Origin: an uncultured Bacteroidota bacterium
Lineage (GTDB): Bacteria > Bacteroidota > Bacteroidia > 2-12-FULL-35-15
NCBI GenBank assembly: GCA_903847205.1
Contig: CAINDA010000035.1
Span: forward strand, 186,001-250,000
Length of the DNA: 64,000 bases
Reading direction: 5' to 3'
The translations under genes and the position numbers were made by a program. This document shows, in pieces, positions 8,375 through 17,125 of this stretch (positions are counted from its first letter, which is position 1; each line of letters opens with the position of its first letter). Under the pieces are notes generated by a model, which did no database searches, had not been told where the DNA came from, and saw only the letters and a list, made by a program, of their open reading frames with translations.

Positions 8375-8721
8375 GTTCTTTGAATTAAAAAATAGGTAAT
8401 GCTTTTTTTCATACTTAACGTATATAATATGCATTACATTTATTTTAGCTGAGCAAAACTATTCTATTTGATTTTGGTTTTTAGCCCGCTTGCTTTGTAA
8501 TTGTAAACAGGGTTTTGTTAATAACCCTAGGATTTGAAATAAAAAAAATATACAGCTATTGCCATTCGAAAGGTTCGTATGGCTTATAAAATCAACTGTT
8601 TAATGGAGGGGGGCAGAGAGACTTAATATTTGTTAATAGAGTGTTATTAACAAGAAATGCATAATAAAATAATATAAGTGAAATTTATATTTATTTGCCG
8701 AAAGAGTGTGTAAAAAAATGC
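8375..8721. other. Intergenic region without a recognised gene
   Basis: 347 bp of AT-rich DNA between two minus-strand genes. I see a purine-rich G run near 8605-8620, but no full promoter, strong hairpin or conserved open frame. Confidence 0.5.
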
Positions 8722-9834
8722 TCAGTTAACATTTGTTTCATATTCATACAGCTTACCGTTGTATAAGAAGCCAATGTTGTTGTTGCCGTAATTTAAAACC
8801 GGCAGATCGCGGTACAGCTCTATCTTTTTAGCTGGTTCAATTAAAAAATTATCAACAATTTTTCCTTTATAAAAATACTTTGCTCTTTTGTTATTATCAA
8901 GGTATAATGCTGAACTTATACCAACCTGCAAAGTATCCGGCTGGTCAATAAAATTTTCAAGAACAAAAACTTTACCGCCGTAAAATAATTTCAGCTCCGG
9001 CTTATTATAATAAATGATAATGTTATTAAGTACTTTGTATTTGGCAGGAACGTATGATTCAATTTTAATTGGTTCGCCCTTGTAATAAACCATAAAATTA
9101 TTACCTGCATCAACATAGCTCACCATGTCATCTGCAACGGTATAACTAAGGGGCAGTACATTACTGATTGTTTTTACTTCGCCTTTATAAAAAACATTAA
9201 ATAAGTTATTGAATTTATCGAGATAGGCGACAGTATTTTTCCCGCATTGGTAATTGTAAATATTTGAACTTTGTGTATCGTAGTCAGTGCCGTTGAAATA
9301 AACTTTAAAATTAAAACTAAGATCGCTGTAAGCAAAAATATTTTTTCCAGCTTTGCCATTATTAATGGCTTTTGTAGATACAGCTTCTTCAATAATTTTT
9401 ATTTCTCCTTTTTCGTAAGCCAAAATATCTAGGCTGGGATAAGCCTGCCATACAACAATATCATCTCCTGCAAAAAAACGGGTGACAGAAGATGCCAATT
9501 GTTTTGTTTTTCCATTTTCGAAAATCATTAAACGCACCTGCATTTTATACACCATAGCATGAGCTGTTGCTTTCATTGAACTTGGAATGGCTTCCTCTAA
9601 TGTCTGAGTTTCGCCGTTGAAATAACCACGCAGGTTACCCTTAAAATCAATATAGGCGAGATAATCATTACCCGCTCTGACGCTGTCAACATGACTGCTT
9701 TCTAACTGAACATTATTTCCTTTATCGAATACATAAAAGTGATTATTGTAATCGTAATAATACCCTAAACAGTCTTGTGCAGCTGCCGGTAAAACAGACA
9801 TAATGAACATGAATGAATACAGCAATTTTTTCAT
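8722..9834 (-). CDS. Secreted repeat protein, probably a beta-propeller (unknown function)
   Basis: A 370-residue protein with a signal peptide ending in AAAQ near residue 20. The rest is about seven loosely conserved units of 45-50 residues. Each has a Y/F-x-V/L-F/Y-Y-x-N/K-G-x strand pair, as in FYKGEVKTI, YYKGEPIKI, FYGGKVFVL and FLYNGKLYEY, separated by an x-A-Y-x-D-x-x-x-N turn. Periodicity, length and strand pattern fit a seven-bladed propeller of WD/TolB-like geometry, but I do not recognise a named family. It begins 3 bp after the LOG-family gene and is almost certainly co-transcribed with it. Confidence 0.6.
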   Translation of the reverse strand: MKKLLYSFMFIMSVLPAAAQDCLGYYYDYNNHFYVFDKGNNVQLESSHVDSVRAGNDYLAYIDFKGNLRGYFNGETQTLEEAIPSSMKATAHAMVYKMQVRLMIFENGKTKQLASSVTRFFAGDDIVVWQAYPSLDILAYEKGEIKIIEEAVSTKAINNGKAGKNIFAYSDLSFNFKVYFNGTDYDTQSSNIYNYQCGKNTVAYLDKFNNLFNVFYKGEVKTISNVLPLSYTVADDMVSYVDAGNNFMVYYKGEPIKIESYVPAKYKVLNNIIIYYNKPELKLFYGGKVFVLENFIDQPDTLQVGISSALYLDNNKRAKYFYKGKIVDNFLIEPAKKIELYRDLPVLNYGNNNIGFLYNGKLYEYETNVN

Positions 9835-9837
9835 TTA

Positions 9838-10551
9838 CTAGAAATTCGGTTTCAGTAAATACTTTGAGTAGAATTCATTGATAATTGCCACGGCTTCATC
9901 GGCAGTATCAACTATTTTAAAAAGATCTAAATCTTTTTCATGGATATTATGTTCTTCCAATAACATTGTTTCTTTTACCCAGATCATTAGGCCTTCCCAA
10001 TATTTTTTTCCGGCTAAAACAATCGGAAAATGGGCTACTTTATTTGTCTGAATTAATGTTATAGCTTCAAACAATTCATCGAGCGTTCCGAAACCTCCCG
10101 GCATTGCAATAAAGCCCTGGGAATATTTTAAGAAGATTGTTTTACGAACAAAGAAATAATCGAAGTTGATATTTTTATCATTATCAACAAACGGGTTAGC
10201 ACTTTGCTCAAAAGGCAGATCAATGTTTAATCCAACCGACCTGCCTCCGCCTGCTTTAGCACCTTTGTTAGCCGCTTCCATAACGCCCGGTCCGCCGCCT
10301 GTGATAACTCCATAACCTTCACGTGTAAGTTTAAAAGCAATTTCTTCTGCAAGTTTGTAATAAGGGTTTTCTGGTTTTGTACGGGCTGAACCAAAAATGG
10401 AAACACAGGGTCCGATGCGGCTCATTTTTTCGAAGCCTTCAACAAACTCGCTCATTATTTTAAAAATCTGCCAGGAGTCCGATGCTTTTATATCGTTCCA
10501 ATCTTTCGCAGCAAAAGCTTTGCGTATTTTTTCTTCGTCTTGATTTGTCAT
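9838..10551 (-). CDS. LOG family protein (TIGR00730-type nucleotide 5'-monophosphate phosphoribohydrolase)
   Basis: The 237 residues contain the Rossmann-like LOG core. VSIFGSARTKPENPYY is at about 50-65, GGGPGVMEAANKGA at 85-98, and the diagnostic PGGFGTLDE at 151-159, whose Glu is catalytic in the family. Family members release the base from nucleoside 5'-monophosphates (cytokinin ribotides in plants; AMP or other NMPs in bacteria). A roughly 45-residue N-terminal helical extension, common in larger bacterial members, precedes the core. It is the first gene of a two-gene operon; the downstream secreted propeller starts after a 3-bp gap. The physiological substrate here is not inferable. Confidence 0.85.
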   Translation of the reverse strand: MTNQDEEKIRKAFAAKDWNDIKASDSWQIFKIMSEFVEGFEKMSRIGPCVSIFGSARTKPENPYYKLAEEIAFKLTREGYGVITGGGPGVMEAANKGAKAGGGRSVGLNIDLPFEQSANPFVDNDKNINFDYFFVRKTIFLKYSQGFIAMPGGFGTLDELFEAITLIQTNKVAHFPIVLAGKKYWEGLMIWVKETMLLEEHNIHEKDLDLFKIVDTADEAVAIINEFYSKYLLKPNF

Positions 10552-10648
10552 AGCAGAGACCCCGGCTTATCCCTTCAAATAAGAGATTGCGAAGAGTAAT
10601 TTATTAGTTAATTAATTATTTTTTCAATTTATTCTAAAAACTATTTTG

Positions 10649-10656
10649 CAAATATA
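10649..10656 (-). promoter_or_regulatory. Candidate -7 box (TATATTTG)
   Basis: A perfect TAnnTTTG match on the minus strand, about 97 nt upstream of the LOG-family start. No clear TTG -33 partner is present, so confidence is modest. Confidence 0.35.
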
Positions 10657-10691
10657 ATAATCTCATCCACATCTCCAGGCCTTTTGCAAGT

Positions 10692-13571
10692 TTAGGATGG
10701 GTGCAGCTCTTCTTTTAAAAATTTTGCAGTATAGCTTACTTTATTTTTAATTATTTTTTCGGGTGCACCTTCGCAAAGTATTGTACCTCCCGCGTTACCG
10801 CCTTCCAAACCTAAATCAATAATATGATCGGCAACTTTTATTATGTCCATATTATGTTCGATAACTAAAACGGTATTACCGCTGTTGACAAGCTTATCAA
10901 GCACTTCAAGCAATATACGTATATCTTCGAAATGGAGGCCTGTTGTGGGCTCATCCAGGATGTAAAATGTATTCCCTGTATCGCGTTTGGATAATTCAGC
11001 GGCTAATTTTATACGCTGTGCTTCTCCGCCCGACAATGTTGTACTTTGCTGACCAAGCGTTATGTAGCCCAACCCCACATCATGCAGCGTTTTTATTCTT
11101 TGAATAATGGAAGGGATGCCTGCAAAAAATTCAACTGCAATATCAATTGTCATGTTTAATACATCACTGATTGATTTTCCTTTGTAACGGATTTCAAGCG
11201 TTTCTTTGTTATAACGTTTCCCGCCGCATGTTTCGCAGTTAACATATACATCGGGTAAAAAATTCATTTCAATTGTTCTTAATCCCGCACCCTGGCAGGT
11301 TTCACAGCGGCCGCCTTTTACATTGAAAGAAAAACGGCCGGGTTTATAACCGCGGATTTTAGCCTCAGGAATTTCAGAATACAAATTTCGTATATCTGCA
11401 AAAACGGCAGTATAAGTTGCGGGGTTGCTCCGCGGTGTGCGCCCTATAGGAGATTGATCAATTTCAATTACTTTATCAATATGCTCTAAACCTGTAATGG
11501 ATTTATAAGGCATGGGCTTTTTTTCGGAGCGGTAAAAATGTTTATTTAAAATCGGATAAAGGGTCTCATTCACCAATGTTGACTTTCCGCTTCCTGAAAC
11601 TCCTGTTACGCAGATTAATTTACCCAAAGGAAATTCAACTGAAACATTTTTTAAATTATTGCCGGATGCGCCTTTCAGAACTAATGATTTGCCATTGCCT
11701 TTTCTTCTTTCTGAAGGAATTTTAATTTCTTTTGCGCCGTTAATGTAAGCGGCAGTAAGTGTATCGAATTTCAAAATTTCTTTGGGAGTGCCCTGCGCAA
11801 TAATCTTGCCCCCATGCACTCCGGCCTTTGGACCGATGTCAATAACATGGTCAGCAGCTAAAATCATTTCTTTATCATGCTCCACAACAATTACGGAATT
11901 GCCGATGTCTCTTAAATTTTTGAGTGCATTGATCAAACGCACATTGTCGCGCTGATGCAGGCCGATACTGGGTTCATCTAAAATATACAAAACACCTACT
12001 AACTGAGATCCTATCTGAGTTGCCAGCCTGATGCGCTGTGCCTCTCCTCCTGAAAGGCTCCTGGAGCTTCTGTTCAATGACAGATAATCCAAACCAACAT
12101 CCAGCAAAAATAAAATGCGGGTGCGGATTTCTTTTACTACTTCTTTTGCAATAATGTTTTGTTTTGCATTTAAGCGGGCTTCAATATTAAAGAACCATTC
12201 ATTCAGTTCAATAATTCCCATTTCCGCCAGCTCTGTAATATTTTTATTATCGATTTTAAAATGGAGAGATTCTTTTTTGAGCCTTGTGCCATTGCATTTA
12301 GGGCAGGTTACCTTATTCATAAAACCCTGCACCCATTTTTCGATAGTTGGCGAGCTTTGTTCATCGTTTTGTTTAGAGATGAAATTAGCAATTCCTTCAA
12401 ATGCAATGCTGTAGCTTGTTGCAGAGCTCTCTGGAAACTGCTTCATTTTAAATATTTCATCCGAACCAAATAAAATAGTATTTATGGCTTCATCCGAAAT
12501 ATCCTCTAAAGGCGTATCTAAATTAAAACCGTATTTGTCGCCGATTGCTTCAAGCTGTTTAAAAATCCATGTTGCTTTGTATGCGCCGATGGGGGTAATC
12601 CCACCTTTTCTGATAGTAGATTTTTTATTCGGAATTATTTTATTGATGTCGATTTCAGATACAAGTCCTAAACCATTGCATTTAGGGCATGCTCCGTAAG
12701 GCGAGTTAAATGAAAACAAATTAGGCTGCGGCTCATCATAAGAAATACCGGATACAGGACACATTAAATGCCGGCTGTAATAATCAACCTTTCCGTACTC
12801 TTCTTCAAAACCGCCTGTTGTAAACGGCTGCACCATAATGATGCCTTTGCCCTGCTTCATGGCTAACTGCAATGATTCAGAGATACGCTGGCGCGATGCT
12901 TCATTCACTTCTAACCGGTCAATTACAATTTCGATATCATGAACCTTGTAACGGTCTAATTCAAAGCGTTTGGTTAACTCTCTAACTTCACCGTCAATTC
13001 TTACTCGTAGAAATCCCCATTTTTTTATCTGCTCAAACAGCTCACGGTAGTGGCCTTTTCGACCTTTCACAATCGGTGCAAGCAGTAGAATTTTTTTTTC
13101 GCTGTATCTTTCAAAGATTAGATTTAAAATCTGGTCGTCTGAATACCGGACCATTTTTTCGCCGGTTACATACGAGTATGCCTCTGATGCACGCGCATAA
13201 AGCAGCCGAAGAAAATCATAAATTTCAGTGATAGTACCGACTGTAGAGCGGGGATTTTTATTTACAGTTTTCTGTTCGATCGAAATAACAGGACTTAAGC
13301 CCGTTATTTTATCAACATCGGGGCGTTCCATATTGCCCAAAAACTGGCGGGCATAAGCTGAGAAACTTTCGATATAACGCCGCTGCCCTTCGGCATAAAT
13401 TGTATCGAAAGCAAGGGATGACTTTCCGCTGCCGCTCAAACCGGTTATTACAACCAGCTGATTACGCGGAATGGTTACATCAATATTTTTAAGGTTATGT
13501 ACACGGGCGCCGGAAACTTCGAGGTAATCGCATTCACTTACTATATCTGCGGGCATTTTAGGAATTAACAA
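10692..13571 (-). CDS. uvrA: Excinuclease ABC subunit UvrA
   Basis: 959 residues, the usual UvrA size. Two ABC ATPase modules are visible. The first Walker A is GLSGSGKSS at 44-52, with the LSGGEAQRIRLA signature and ILDEPSIGLHQRD Walker B. The second Walker A is GVSGSGKST, with LSGGEAQRIKLA and ILDEPTTGLHFED. Zinc-binding Cys pairs are present (CPKCNGLG, CETCQGAG, CETCGGKRY). UvrA dimerises, scans DNA for bulky lesions and loads UvrB in nucleotide excision repair in the cytoplasm. uvrB lies about 13 kb away on the same strand (26599-28623), so the two are not co-transcribed. No anomalies seen. The start chosen gives a short MLIPKMPADI leader before the conserved domain. Confidence 0.97.
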   Translation of the reverse strand: MLIPKMPADIVSECDYLEVSGARVHNLKNIDVTIPRNQLVVITGLSGSGKSSLAFDTIYAEGQRRYIESFSAYARQFLGNMERPDVDKITGLSPVISIEQKTVNKNPRSTVGTITEIYDFLRLLYARASEAYSYVTGEKMVRYSDDQILNLIFERYSEKKILLLAPIVKGRKGHYRELFEQIKKWGFLRVRIDGEVRELTKRFELDRYKVHDIEIVIDRLEVNEASRQRISESLQLAMKQGKGIIMVQPFTTGGFEEEYGKVDYYSRHLMCPVSGISYDEPQPNLFSFNSPYGACPKCNGLGLVSEIDINKIIPNKKSTIRKGGITPIGAYKATWIFKQLEAIGDKYGFNLDTPLEDISDEAINTILFGSDEIFKMKQFPESSATSYSIAFEGIANFISKQNDEQSSPTIEKWVQGFMNKVTCPKCNGTRLKKESLHFKIDNKNITELAEMGIIELNEWFFNIEARLNAKQNIIAKEVVKEIRTRILFLLDVGLDYLSLNRSSRSLSGGEAQRIRLATQIGSQLVGVLYILDEPSIGLHQRDNVRLINALKNLRDIGNSVIVVEHDKEMILAADHVIDIGPKAGVHGGKIIAQGTPKEILKFDTLTAAYINGAKEIKIPSERRKGNGKSLVLKGASGNNLKNVSVEFPLGKLICVTGVSGSGKSTLVNETLYPILNKHFYRSEKKPMPYKSITGLEHIDKVIEIDQSPIGRTPRSNPATYTAVFADIRNLYSEIPEAKIRGYKPGRFSFNVKGGRCETCQGAGLRTIEMNFLPDVYVNCETCGGKRYNKETLEIRYKGKSISDVLNMTIDIAVEFFAGIPSIIQRIKTLHDVGLGYITLGQQSTTLSGGEAQRIKLAAELSKRDTGNTFYILDEPTTGLHFEDIRILLEVLDKLVNSGNTVLVIEHNMDIIKVADHIIDLGLEGGNAGGTILCEGAPEKIIKNKVSYTAKFLKEELHPS

Positions 13572-13649
13572 TTTTTAATTTATGATTTTTCATCTGAAGC
13601 TTTTTGAATTTAAGTGAACCAAAGCAGCCGATTTTTTATGGTTTGCCCG

Positions 13650-14264
13650 TTATTGAATGAAGGGCGAAAACCTGCCGAAAGAATTGATTCCGTTGGGATA
13701 ATAATAATTGTTTCCAATTCCCGGGTTAACATTGTAACCTGAATAGCCGTGCGAAACGGTTGCTTTGATGCCGATTGAAGCATGTTCAGAAACTTTGTAA
13801 TCAAGCCCCAGTGAAACAGCTTTGAAATTATTCGGAGAGGTGTTTAGGTTATTTCCGTCGAACATTACAGCGCCTGACATGGTTAACTTCGGGTTCAATT
13901 GATACTGTCCTTCCACAAAAAGAAAATTGCCGGTAATTGTTTTGCTGCTATTATTTAAAATAGATTCGTTTGAACCCAAGGGCATAAATGTATTGCCTGA
14001 AACTGTATAATGCATTAAGCCGATATTCAATTTGAACTTCTGAGTGATTTGATATCCGATCTTTGGAGCAATGTAAGTTGTAAATGCAGTGCTTTTGGAT
14101 GAATTTAAAAAGCTTACGCCGGTTCCAAAACTGATGGAAGATGACACTTTATCTTTCGATAAAAAATTCGGTGAAGTACTCTTGTAATAGTCATCATCTG
14201 CGCTTTGCGCAATAATGAGCGAAGAGTAAAACAAAAACAAAACCGGAGTTATTAACTTTTTCAT
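13650..14264 (-). CDS. Small outer-membrane beta-barrel protein
   Basis: 204 residues from the ATG at 14264. The open frame extends 23 codons upstream, but the signal peptide MKKLITPVLFLFYSSLIIAQ marks the start. The mature part shows alternating polar and hydrophobic strands with Gly/Asn turns (GYQITQKFKLNIGLMHYTVSG, GQYQLNPKLTMSGAVMF... in short strands) and ends in a strand with terminal aromatic PFIQ. This is the profile of porin-like 8-stranded outer-membrane proteins common in Bacteroidota. No specific family was recognised. It lies 78 bp downstream of a separate region preceding uvrA and appears monocistronic. Confidence 0.6.
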   Translation of the reverse strand: MKKLITPVLFLFYSSLIIAQSADDDYYKSTSPNFLSKDKVSSSISFGTGVSFLNSSKSTAFTTYIAPKIGYQITQKFKLNIGLMHYTVSGNTFMPLGSNESILNNSSKTITGNFLFVEGQYQLNPKLTMSGAVMFDGNNLNTSPNNFKAVSLGLDYKVSEHASIGIKATVSHGYSGYNVNPGIGNNYYYPNGINSFGRFSPFIQ

Positions 14265-14423
14265 TTTTAATAAATAGTTTCTCAAAGTTAAACAAAAATC
14301 AATAAAACAAATACTTTTGTGAAAGTTTAACATTAAAATAGAATGTTGCAGCGAGCGGTAAATACAATTTTATATCAGCAACGCTGAACTTCATCAAAAC
14401 TGATAAATTTATAAAGTAAAAAC

Positions 14424-14672
14424 ATGAAATTATTCATTAAAAATATTGACGCTGATATTAACGAAGCCCAATTAGAAGGGATTTTCGCGAAATTCGGCGA
14501 AGTTTTATCTACAAAAATAGTGTATGATACTATTACCTGGGAATCGAAAGGATTTGCATTTTTAGAGATGGCAAAAAAGGAAGACGGGCAGAAAGCTATT
14601 GAAACATTAAACGGCAAAGCTTTAAGGGGGAAGGAATTAATAGTTCAGGAAGCTGAAGAAAGACGCAGATAA
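14424..14672 (+). CDS. RRM-domain RNA-binding protein
   Basis: An 82-residue protein made of a single RNA recognition motif. RNP2 is LFIKNI at residues 3-8 and RNP1 is KGFAFLEM at 42-49, with the usual beta-alpha-beta-beta-alpha-beta order and a short basic/acidic C-terminal tail (EEAEERRR). Stand-alone RRM proteins in Bacteroidota and cyanobacteria bind single-stranded RNA; in Bacteroides such proteins affect global gene regulation. Aromatic RNA-contacting residues at RNP1 are partly retained (Phe44, Phe46). Monocistronic, between a divergent barrel gene and a serine hydrolase. Confidence 0.9.
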   Translation: MKLFIKNIDADINEAQLEGIFAKFGEVLSTKIVYDTITWESKGFAFLEMAKKEDGQKAIETLNGKALRGKELIVQEAEERRR

Positions 14673-14784
14673 CAACTGTTTCCCGAATTTTATTTCTTAC
14701 CTTTATGTTTGTTGGGTTTGGCAAAAAAAGAAATTTTTTATTGAGCCTGCAGCTATTTTAATTTTTACCAGTAATATGTGTTAA

Positions 14785-15984
14785 ATGTTTTCATCTAAAA
14801 TCACCTATTTCTTTTTATTTACTGCATCCATTTTTCTATTTTCCTGTGGAAATAATCAATCTAATGCAAAAGCACTTCTGTTATCTTCGATAGCAGCGCA
14901 GAACGACAGCATCCAAGAAATTTTGACAGAGATTCATGCAGATAAAAAAACACATTTGCTGGATTCTCTTTTCACAGAAAAAGCTAAAACCGCAGGTTTC
15001 AACGGCTGTGTATTGATTGCTCAGCGCGGGCAGATAATTTACAAGAATGCTTTTGGTTTTTCTAATTTAAAAACTAAAGATTCTTTAAACATAAATTCTG
15101 CTTTTCAATTAGCATCTACTTCAAAACCATTAACGGCCGCAGCAGTTTTATTATTGAAAGATCAGGGTAAATTAAAACTGACGGATAAGATGCAGCAATT
15201 TTTCCCAGATTTTCCTTATCCAAACATTACCCTTCAGCTATTGCTTTCACACCGCTCAGGGCTGGGAAATTATCTTTATTACTGCGAACCATACTGCGAC
15301 AAAAACAATTGTTACAACGGGAAAACCTTTGATAATAATTCAATGATGGAAATTATTTTAAACGATAAACCTCCGCTGTATGCGCCTCCCAATAAAAAAT
15401 TTGAATACTGCAACACCAATTATGCTTTGCTGGCAATGGTTATTGAAAAAATTTCGAAGCTGACTTATGCTGATTTTATGGAAGAGAATATTTTCAAACC
15501 TCTAGGAATGAATAATACCTGGGTTCACAGCGCTAAGAATGATTCAATCCATAAAAATAAAACTATTGGTCATAATGCTTCCGGCCTTGCCGACAAGGAT
15601 GTATTTGCCGATGATGTAGTAGGGGATAAAGGAATTTATTCAACAGTCGAAGATTTGTTCAAATGGAACCAGGCTTTGTATTCCGAGAAAATTTTAAAGA
15701 AAAAAACTATTGAGGAAGCTTATACCGGTTACAGCAATGAACACAAGGGCAGACGCAATTACGGTTTAGGATGGCGTTTGAACGATGATGGCAGCGGCGG
15801 TAAAATAGTTTACCACAACGGATGGTGGCATGGCTACAGCAGTCTTTTTTTCAGAAGGCTAAGCGATCAGACCAATGTTATTGTGCTCTCCAATAGATTC
15901 AACAGCAGTACTTATCATATTGAAGATGTACTGGCTATCTTAAATAATAGTGCCGAACCTATTGAGATTGCGGGGGAAGAATAA
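14785..15984 (+). CDS. Serine hydrolase lipoprotein, class C beta-lactamase/DD-peptidase fold
   Basis: 399 residues with a lipoprotein signal (FLFSC, lipidated Cys21). The beta-lactamase-related (PF00144) domain carries the three active-site motifs. STSK at 111-114 is the SxxK nucleophile, Tyr208-Cys-Asn210 is the YxN motif, and HNG near 347 stands in for KTG. Family members include DD-peptidases, esterases and D-amino-acid peptidases; the substrate is not readable. The lipidation signal places it at the periplasmic face of a membrane. Monocistronic. Nothing suggests antibiotic resistance specifically, since this family is broad. Confidence 0.9.
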   Translation: MFSSKITYFFLFTASIFLFSCGNNQSNAKALLLSSIAAQNDSIQEILTEIHADKKTHLLDSLFTEKAKTAGFNGCVLIAQRGQIIYKNAFGFSNLKTKDSLNINSAFQLASTSKPLTAAAVLLLKDQGKLKLTDKMQQFFPDFPYPNITLQLLLSHRSGLGNYLYYCEPYCDKNNCYNGKTFDNNSMMEIILNDKPPLYAPPNKKFEYCNTNYALLAMVIEKISKLTYADFMEENIFKPLGMNNTWVHSAKNDSIHKNKTIGHNASGLADKDVFADDVVGDKGIYSTVEDLFKWNQALYSEKILKKKTIEEAYTGYSNEHKGRRNYGLGWRLNDDGSGGKIVYHNGWWHGYSSLFFRRLSDQTNVIVLSNRFNSSTYHIEDVLAILNNSAEPIEIAGEE

Positions 15985-16003
15985 ATAGGGAATAGGCAAA
16001 AAA

Positions 16004-16045
16004 GGCAATGAGCAACGTGCAATATGCAATAGAAAATAGGCAACG
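16004..16045. repeat. 7-bp tandem repeat (GCAAT words)
   Basis: Six consecutive 7-bp units (GGCAATG, AGCAACG, TGCAATA, TGCAATA, GAAAATA, GGCAACG) start 20 bp after the serine hydrolase stop. Weaker units extend leftwards to about 15986. The block is intergenic, with no coding potential seen. Confidence 0.7.
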
Positions 16046-16192
16046 AGAGAATAAAATATTTTAGAGTTATGCATGCAAGGAACTCCTTGGTTTAACGACA
16101 AGCCTGCCATAAAACATTTATTTTTCTTATCTACCATCCTTGCTAATCCTTATTTCAATATCTTTGACGAAATTTTAAAACCAAAAATTCAA

Positions 16193-17044
16193 ATGAAAAA
16201 ATTATTTTATTTAATTGTGTTTTTACCATTGGCTTTCGGCTGCGGAGGCAATAAACAAAAAGGTATTTTGTCGGCAGAAGATAGTTTAAGGGCGGTTGCC
16301 GGCGGTCAGCAGGTGCGTATCCATGATCAGGATTCAAGTATGCAGTCGTTTATCCGCGGTTTTAATGAAATTCAGGATAACCTTGATCAAATCAAAGCAA
16401 AGGAAAAAATTGTTACTGCAACCAGCAAAGACCCTGAGATGCGCAAAACAAAACAGGAACAGATTGTTTCTGACATCCAGGCGATGTACGATATTATGAA
16501 TAAAAACAAGCAGCGCCTTGCTGCTATGAAAACAAAACTGAATGCTTCCAATAAGAAAAATGAAGAGCTTGAAAAATTTATCACACGCTTAACTTCTGAA
16601 ATTGAATCGAAAGATGCACAGATCGGCGACTTAAAAACGCAGCTGGAGCAATTGAATGTTGCAATGACTAACCTTAATATTAATTATCATGAAGCAACGC
16701 AGGAATCTCAGGTTAAAACTGAAAAATTAAATACTGCCTTTTATGCTTTCGGTACAGCTAAGGAATTAGTTAAAAACGGAGTATTGACCAAAGAAGGCGG
16801 ATTTATAGGTTTGGGCAAGATTCAAAAAATGAAAGAAGATTTTAATAAAAGTTATTTTACTAAAGTTGATATTTCATCAACAAACACTATTATGCTTGCA
16901 GCAAAAAAAGCAAAATTGATTACTACACATCCTCCTGCCTCCTATAAAATTGAAGGAGCTGACGGCAAAGCAGAAAAGCTTACTATTCTTAACGCAGAAG
17001 AATTCTGGAGCGCTTCAAAATATTTAGTAGTTGTTGTAGAGTAA
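16193..17044 (+). CDS. Coiled-coil lipoprotein (unknown function)
   Basis: 283 residues from the ATG at 16193. The frame is open 40 codons further upstream, but the lipoprotein signal MKKLFYLIVFLPLAFGC fixes the start. After the lipid-anchored Cys comes a long charged helical region (about residues 50-180) with heptad-like hydrophobic spacing (e.g. KNKQRLAAMKTKLNASNK, ITRLTSEIESKDAQIGDLK), a strong coiled-coil candidate. A roughly 90-residue C-terminal globular part follows (FYAFGTAKELVKNGVLTKEG... to SASKYLVVVVE). Proteins of this layout are common and uncharacterised in Bacteroidota. A bidirectional terminator follows directly. Confidence 0.75.
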   Translation: MKKLFYLIVFLPLAFGCGGNKQKGILSAEDSLRAVAGGQQVRIHDQDSSMQSFIRGFNEIQDNLDQIKAKEKIVTATSKDPEMRKTKQEQIVSDIQAMYDIMNKNKQRLAAMKTKLNASNKKNEELEKFITRLTSEIESKDAQIGDLKTQLEQLNVAMTNLNINYHEATQESQVKTEKLNTAFYAFGTAKELVKNGVLTKEGGFIGLGKIQKMKEDFNKSYFTKVDISSTNTIMLAAKKAKLITTHPPASYKIEGADGKAEKLTILNAEEFWSASKYLVVVVE

Positions 17045-17069
17045 AAAACATTTCTGAAATTTTATTTAT

Positions 17070-17103
17070 AAAAAACACCGTGTAAAAATACACGGTGTTT
17101 TTT
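17070..17103. terminator. Bidirectional rho-independent terminator
   Basis: Perfect 14-bp arms (AAAAAACACCGTGT and its complement ending in T6) surround a 6-nt loop, between convergent genes ending at 17044 and 17126. A-tract and T-tract on both sides allow function in both directions. Confidence 0.9.
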
Positions 17104-17125
17104 ATTTCGTTCAATCTAATATAGT

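Noticed and set aside
14785-15984. Class C beta-lactamase as an antibiotic-resistance gene
   Set aside because: The fold is shared by many esterases and peptidases, a lipoprotein signal is present, and no resistance neighbours are seen.
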